A program made the translations under genes and the position numbers. The notes under the pieces are model-generated. The model worked only from the letters and a program-made list of their open reading frames with translations, ran no database searches and was not told where the DNA came from. From the NCBI RefSeq assembly GCF_006335005.1, contig NZ_VDMP01000021.1, positions 157,099 through 202,516 on the forward strand: 45,418 nt of DNA. Direction: 5' to 3'. This document shows positions 41,733 to 45,418 of this stretch, piece after piece (position 1 is the stretch's first letter; every line of letters begins with the position of its first letter). Source of the stretch: Nocardioides albidus (lineage in GTDB: Bacteria; Actinomycetota; Actinomycetes; Propionibacteriales; Nocardioidaceae).

Positions 41733-43550
41733 ATGGGCGCTGGTCCAGAGCTGAAGGCAGGGCTGTCCCAACGACAGCTCAACATGATCGCCATCGGGGG
41801 CGTGATCGGAGCCGGCCTGTTCATGGGCTCCGGCGCCGTCATCGAGGCCACCGGACCGGCATCGTTCCTGACATATGCGCTCGCCGGCGTGCTCGTCATC
41901 CTGATCATGCGGATGCTCGGCGAGATGGCCACCGCGAATCCGTCGACAGGCTCGTTCTCCGACTACGCCCGCCAGGCCATGGGCGGCTGGGCGGGATTCT
42001 CGGCGGGCTGGCTCTACTGGTACTTCTGGGTGGTCGTGGTCGGCTTCGAGGCCGTCGCCGGCGCCGAGATCATCCGGTACTGGGTGCCCGGCGCTCCCCT
42101 GTGGCTGGTCTCCCTGGTGCTGATGATCGCGATGACCACGACCAACCTGTTCTCGGTGGCCTCCTTCGGCGAGTTCGAGTTCTGGTTCGCCGGCATCAAG
42201 GTCGCGACCATCGTCGGCTTCCTGGTGATCGGCACGCTGTTCGTCTTCGGCCTGCTGCCCGGCTCCGACCTGAGCTTCAACAACCTGACCGACCACGGCG
42301 GCTTCTTCGCCCAGGGCCCGAGCGCGGTCACCGCAGGCGTGGTCATCGTGATCTTCTCGATGGTCGGCGCCGAGATCGCCACCATCGCCGCGGCCGAGAC
42401 GCCCGACCCGGCCAAGTCGGTCGCGAAGGCGACCAACTCGGTCATCATGCGGATCGCCGTGTTCTTCATCGGCTCGATCTTCCTGCTGACCTGCATCCTG
42501 CCGTGGGACAAGTACGAGGCGGGCACCTCGCCGTACGTCCAGGCGCTCAGCGAGATCGGGATCCCCGGCGCCGCCGACCTGATGAACGCCGTCGCGCTCA
42601 CCGCCGTGCTCTCCTGCCTCAACTCCGGCCTCTACACCGCCTCCCGGATGGTCTTCGTGCTCGCCGCCCGCCGGGAGGCGCCTGGCGCCCTGATGGTGGT
42701 CAGCAGGTCCGGCGTTCCGCGCAACGCGATCCTGGCCTCGTCCTTCATCGGCTTCCTGTGCGTCATCGCGGCAGCGATCTCCCCGGAGACCGTCTTCCTG
42801 TTCCTGCTCAACTCCTCGGGCGCCATCATCCTGTTCGTCTACGGCCTCATCGCCGTCTCGCAGTTCGTGCTGCGCCCGAAGACCGACCCGAGCAAGCTGA
42901 TCGTCAAGATGTGGGGCTACCCGGTCCTGTCGATCGTCGCGATCGTCGGCATCGTCGCGGTCCTGCTGCAGATGGCTCTCAACGACAAGGTCCGGCCCCA
43001 ACTGCTGCTCAGCCTGCTGGCCTGGGGCGTGATCCTGGCGGCGTACTTCATCGTCAAGGCGATGGGCGGGAGCGTCGCTCCCGGCCCGGAGGACGTGCCG
43101 ACCGGACGGGCCCACCGGGTGCTCGTGCTCGCCAACGAGACGCTCTCCCGCGACGAGCTCCGCACCGCGCTGCGCCGGGTCGACCGGGACGGGTCCGCCG
43201 AGTACTTCGTGTGCGTGCCGGCCAACCCGATCGACACCGGGCAGGCGCTGACCAAGGGCGCCGTCTACGTCTGGGATGCGACCACCGAGGCCGCGCAGCA
43301 GCGCCTGGACCAGTTGCTCGAGTCGTTGCGGGCCGACGGCCACGTGGCCGAGGGCGCGCTGGGCGACTACCGCCCGCTGCGCGCCCTGGAAGACGCCGTG
43401 GCGACCTTCGGTCCCGACCAGATCGTGATCTCGACCCTCCCGCTGGCCCAGTCGAACTGGCTGCGCTACGACGTCGTCGACCGCGCTCGCGAGAAGTACG
43501 CCATCCCGGTCGAGCACGTCGAGTCGGACTCGGCCCTGGCGGGCAGCTGA
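41733..43550 (+). CDS. APC-family amino-acid permease with C-terminal USP-like domain
   Basis: A 605-residue transporter. The first 455 residues are an APC/AAT permease of the GabP/AnsP type with 12 helices; NMIAIGGVIGAGLFMGSG is the helix-1 signature and GAEIATIAAAETPDPAKSV the conserved helix-6 loop. A 150-residue cytosolic extension follows (AHRVLVLANETLSRDELRTA ... DQIVISTLPLAQSNWL), an alpha/beta domain resembling UspA-like folds. The family extension is known in actinobacteria but its role is unclear; it may regulate transport. It probably imports GABA or a related amino acid for the adjoining catabolic genes. AAGGAGG precedes the ATG; the stop overlaps the next start. Confidence 0.9.
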   Translation: MGAGPELKAGLSQRQLNMIAIGGVIGAGLFMGSGAVIEATGPASFLTYALAGVLVILIMRMLGEMATANPSTGSFSDYARQAMGGWAGFSAGWLYWYFWVVVVGFEAVAGAEIIRYWVPGAPLWLVSLVLMIAMTTTNLFSVASFGEFEFWFAGIKVATIVGFLVIGTLFVFGLLPGSDLSFNNLTDHGGFFAQGPSAVTAGVVIVIFSMVGAEIATIAAAETPDPAKSVAKATNSVIMRIAVFFIGSIFLLTCILPWDKYEAGTSPYVQALSEIGIPGAADLMNAVALTAVLSCLNSGLYTASRMVFVLAARREAPGALMVVSRSGVPRNAILASSFIGFLCVIAAAISPETVFLFLLNSSGAIILFVYGLIAVSQFVLRPKTDPSKLIVKMWGYPVLSIVAIVGIVAVLLQMALNDKVRPQLLLSLLAWGVILAAYFIVKAMGGSVAPGPEDVPTGRAHRVLVLANETLSRDELRTALRRVDRDGSAEYFVCVPANPIDTGQALTKGAVYVWDATTEAAQQRLDQLLESLRADGHVAEGALGDYRPLRALEDAVATFGPDQIVISTLPLAQSNWLRYDVVDRAREKYAIPVEHVESDSALAGS

Positions 43551-44437
43551 TGAGCATCCTCGTAGGTCTCCTGCCGGACGAGCGGTTCCACGCCCCGCTG
43601 CGGCTGGGCATCTCCATGGCCCTCGCCGGCAACCTCCCCCTGCGCCTGTGCACCATCGTCAGTGGCTCCGCCCACGGCCTCAACGCGGTGGACAGCGCCT
43701 ATCTCGAGGCCCTGGAGGCGTCGGCGACGGCCGGCCTCGCCGAGATGGCCGCCCTGGTGACCAAGGAGGTGAAGGTGAGCACCGAGGTCCGGCGCGCCCG
43801 GTCGGTCCCGGCCGGGCTGCTGGAGGCCGCGGGCGACGCCCGCTACCTGGTGGTGGGCTCCTCCCCCAGCGGTGTCCTGGGACGGGTCGCCCTCGGCGGG
43901 ATCGGCGACCGGCTCCTGCACACCTCCACCATCCCCGTCGGGCTCGCGCCGCGCGACTACGACGTCGACTCGCGGACCCGGATCAACCGGCTGACCGTCG
44001 CCTTCGGCGGCACCGCCTCGGCACAGCTGATCGCCGCCAGCGCGGCCCAGGCGGCCGAGCTCGGCGCCGAGCTGCGGATCGCGAGCTTCAACGTCCACCC
44101 CGTCGCGATGTTCGGCTCGATGATCGAGAGCGGGCCGCAGGCGCTGATCGCGGAGAAGTGGGCCGAGGCCAAGCGGGCCGAGATCGACGCGACCCTGCTC
44201 ACGGCGCGCTCCATCGCCGCCGTCGACGCCGATGTCGTGGTCGGGCACGGCACCAGCTGGGCCGAGGCCCTCGCGGACGTGCCGTGGCGCGCCGGCGACG
44301 TCCTCGTGGTCGGCTCCGGTGCGGGCGGCCTCGCCGGGCGGGTGTTCGTGGGATCCCAGGCATCGCGGATCATCAGGCACGCTCCCGTGCCGGTGGTGTG
44401 CGTGCCCCGACACGCGGTGACCGCCGCGGCCGTCTGA
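43550..44437 (+). CDS. Tandem universal stress protein
   Basis: A 295-residue protein of two UspA domains. Domain 1 (about 1-135) ends with the nucleotide-loop region YLVVGSSPSGVLGRVALGGI; domain 2 (about 145-290) ends VLVVGSGAGGLAGRVFVGSQ then RIIRHAPVPVVCVP. Both loops keep the G-x2-G-x9-G pattern needed for ATP binding. The ATG shares a base with the permease stop (TGATG), so it is translationally coupled to the transporter. A Usp so tightly joined to a Usp-tailed permease suggests the two interact, for instance coupling uptake to energy state; that is inference. Confidence 0.9.
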   Translation: MSILVGLLPDERFHAPLRLGISMALAGNLPLRLCTIVSGSAHGLNAVDSAYLEALEASATAGLAEMAALVTKEVKVSTEVRRARSVPAGLLEAAGDARYLVVGSSPSGVLGRVALGGIGDRLLHTSTIPVGLAPRDYDVDSRTRINRLTVAFGGTASAQLIAASAAQAAELGAELRIASFNVHPVAMFGSMIESGPQALIAEKWAEAKRAEIDATLLTARSIAAVDADVVVGHGTSWAEALADVPWRAGDVLVVGSGAGGLAGRVFVGSQASRIIRHAPVPVVCVPRHAVTAAAV

Positions 44438-44470
44438 GCCCGGGCCGGGCCGAGGGTGCGCGCGGGTTCC

Positions 44471-44476
44471 TAGGAT
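44471..44476 (+). promoter_or_regulatory. Leaderless -10 hexamer (rhodanese)
   Basis: TAGGAT, 7 bases before the ATG at 44484. It argues for that start rather than the in-frame ATG at 44475, which lies inside the hexamer. Confidence 0.5.
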
Positions 44477-44483
44477 GGACGGC

Positions 44484-44822
44484 ATGATCCCCAGCATCGA
44501 GATCGACGCCGTCCCCGACCCGCTGCCCGAGGACCTGGTGGTGCTCGACGTACGCGAGGACGACGAGTGGGCCGCCGGCCACATCGACGGGGCGGTCCAC
44601 ATCCCGCTCATGGACCTGCCCGCGCGGCTGGGCGAGTTCGTCGAGCTCGAGGCACCCCAGACCCTCGTCGTCTGCAAGGGCGGCGGGCGCTCCGCGCGGG
44701 CCGTCGCCTATCTCGCCCAGCAGGGGTACGACGTGGTCAACCTCGTCGACGGCATGCTCGGCTGGGAGCGCGCCGGGCGGGCGATGGTGGCCGACGGCGA
44801 CCAGCCGCCGACCGTGGTCTGA
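44484..44822 (+). CDS. Single-domain rhodanese
   Basis: A 112-residue sulfurtransferase-fold protein. VVLDVREDDEWAAGHIDGAV and HIPLMDLPARLGEF are the N-terminal rhodanese signatures, and the active-site loop starts at Cys64 in VVCKGGGRSARA. The six-residue loop C-K-G-G-G-R is of the sulfur-transfer type. The C-terminus (NLVDGMLGWERAGRAM) is typical. Small rhodaneses deliver persulfide sulfur; the acceptor is unknown. It is a single leaderless gene that converges on the lipoprotein gene. Confidence 0.9.
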   Translation: MIPSIEIDAVPDPLPEDLVVLDVREDDEWAAGHIDGAVHIPLMDLPARLGEFVELEAPQTLVVCKGGGRSARAVAYLAQQGYDVVNLVDGMLGWERAGRAMVADGDQPPTVV

Positions 44823-44846
44823 CGGGCTGGTCGCGCCGGGCCTGCG

Positions 44847-45284
44847 TCAGCCGCCGAGCTGGTCGGCGCAGGTCTCGGTGAGGTAGTCGAAGAACTTGTC
44901 GGCGTCCTTCTCGTCGTCCTTGGACACGCCGGGGATGTTGTCCTCGCCGTCCTTGTCGCCGAAGGACTTCTTGGCCTCGTCGTAGTCGAGGTCGGTGATC
45001 GCGTCGACGATGACCTCGAAGCCGTTGCGCTCGGTGTCGCTGATGCCCTTCGGCGTACCGATGTCACCGAGGTCGCCGTAGGCCTCCTGGAGCTTCTTCC
45101 ACTCCGCCTCGGTCGGCTCGTCGCCCTCGACGGAGTTCGTCGTGGTGATGACGTCCTCGACGCCGCCGCAGAACTCCTTCTTGGAGGCGTCGGTCGGGTG
45201 GCCGCCGCCACCGCAGGCGCTCAGGGTGAGGCCCAGCAGCACGGCGGCGCCGGCGGCAGCCAGGGGGCGCTTGAAGGGGGTCAT
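44847..45284 (-). CDS. Predicted lipoprotein, acidic
   Basis: A 145-residue exported lipoprotein. The signal MTPFKRPLAAAGAAVLLGLT ends in the lipobox LSAC, so the Cys should be lipidated and the protein held on the outer face of the membrane. The mature part is short and acidic, with a Gly run, then Cys in EFCGGVEDVI and another near the end (TETCADQLGG) that may pair. There is no recognised domain. AAGGA lies 8 bases before the ATG at 45284. The remaining 134 bases to the window end show no gene. Confidence 0.82.
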   Translation of the reverse strand: MTPFKRPLAAAGAAVLLGLTLSACGGGGHPTDASKKEFCGGVEDVITTTNSVEGDEPTEAEWKKLQEAYGDLGDIGTPKGISDTERNGFEVIVDAITDLDYDEAKKSFGDKDGEDNIPGVSKDDEKDADKFFDYLTETCADQLGG

Positions 45285-45418
45285 GTCGTTTCCTTTCCTA
45301 GGGGCCGGGGCTCGTCGCCGCTCCCGTTCCGGGGGCGCGGCGGAGCGGGCGACCACGCGCCCACCCTGTCCCCACCGGTCTCACACTATTCACAGGCCCG
45401 GCGAACAGCAGATTGCCG

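Noticed and set aside
39948..43517. 1189-residue minus-strand open frame
   Set aside because: Antisense to the PucR and permease genes, Gly/Asp/Arg/Val-rich, no family signature.

Overview
The window is very GC-rich, densely coded chromosomal DNA from an actinobacterium, most likely a Nocardioides-like member of the Nocardioidaceae. Clade markers seen in the sequence are a Bpa/PafE proteasome activator, a DUF6457 gene beside a MobA-like gene, a near-consensus IdeR/DtxR box, an LPXTG protein, frequent GTG starts and many leaderless -10 hexamers (TANNNT placed 6-8 bases before the start codon). Taxonomy is inferred from content only; no marker gene was searched.

Layout. 1-5.2 kb: a leaderless Lrp/AsnC regulator divergent from a fused indolepyruvate/2-oxoacid:ferredoxin oxidoreductase, then a strongly folded intergenic element and an LPQTG surface protein. 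5.2-9.1 kb looks accessory: an isochorismatase-family hydrolase, a decayed GlxA/AraC C-terminus, an unrecognised 417-residue protein, an AraC regulator and an NTF2-like protein. 9.2-11.5 kb is a tRNA-bounded segment: tRNA-Arg(ACG), a TrmB/LuxR-like regulator, a convergent 44-codon secreted-peptide gene, tRNA-Ser(GCT), a small membrane protein and tRNA-Ser(TGA). 11.6-24.4 kb is mostly housekeeping: membrane protein, nitrilase-family amidohydrolase, MobA-like/DUF6457, quinone oxidoreductase, VOC and ABM-type proteins, bpa, a serS-HAD-anchored protein operon, a 106-bp nested palindrome, aldo/keto reductase divergent from a PAP2-diacylglycerol kinase fusion, a DUF4446 protein and prephenate dehydratase.

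24.6-35.9 kb: a stand-alone cyclic-nucleotide-binding protein followed by an Rv1264-type adenylyl cyclase; SEC-C and GDPD proteins; PspC; a PrmC-like methyltransferase; a DUF559/AbiEi-like gene flanked by two near-identical 44-bp repeats; an ABC-F protein; an iron-storage set (bfr, bfd with an IdeR box over its promoter); an AAA ATPase; and a secreted repeat protein that ends in LPATGA. 36-45.4 kb: an Fpg-type glycosylase, then an amine/omega-amino-acid catabolic locus (aldehyde dehydrogenase, class III aminotransferase, divergent PucR regulator, APC permease with an extra C-terminal domain, tandem universal stress protein), a rhodanese and a lipoprotein.

The most interesting candidates are the regulator/14-residue secreted peptide module between tRNA genes, the repeat-bounded DUF559 gene, the nested palindrome upstream of serS, the CNB-cyclase operon and the IdeR-bfd promoter overlap. 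No CRISPR array, integrase, transposase or rRNA gene was seen.
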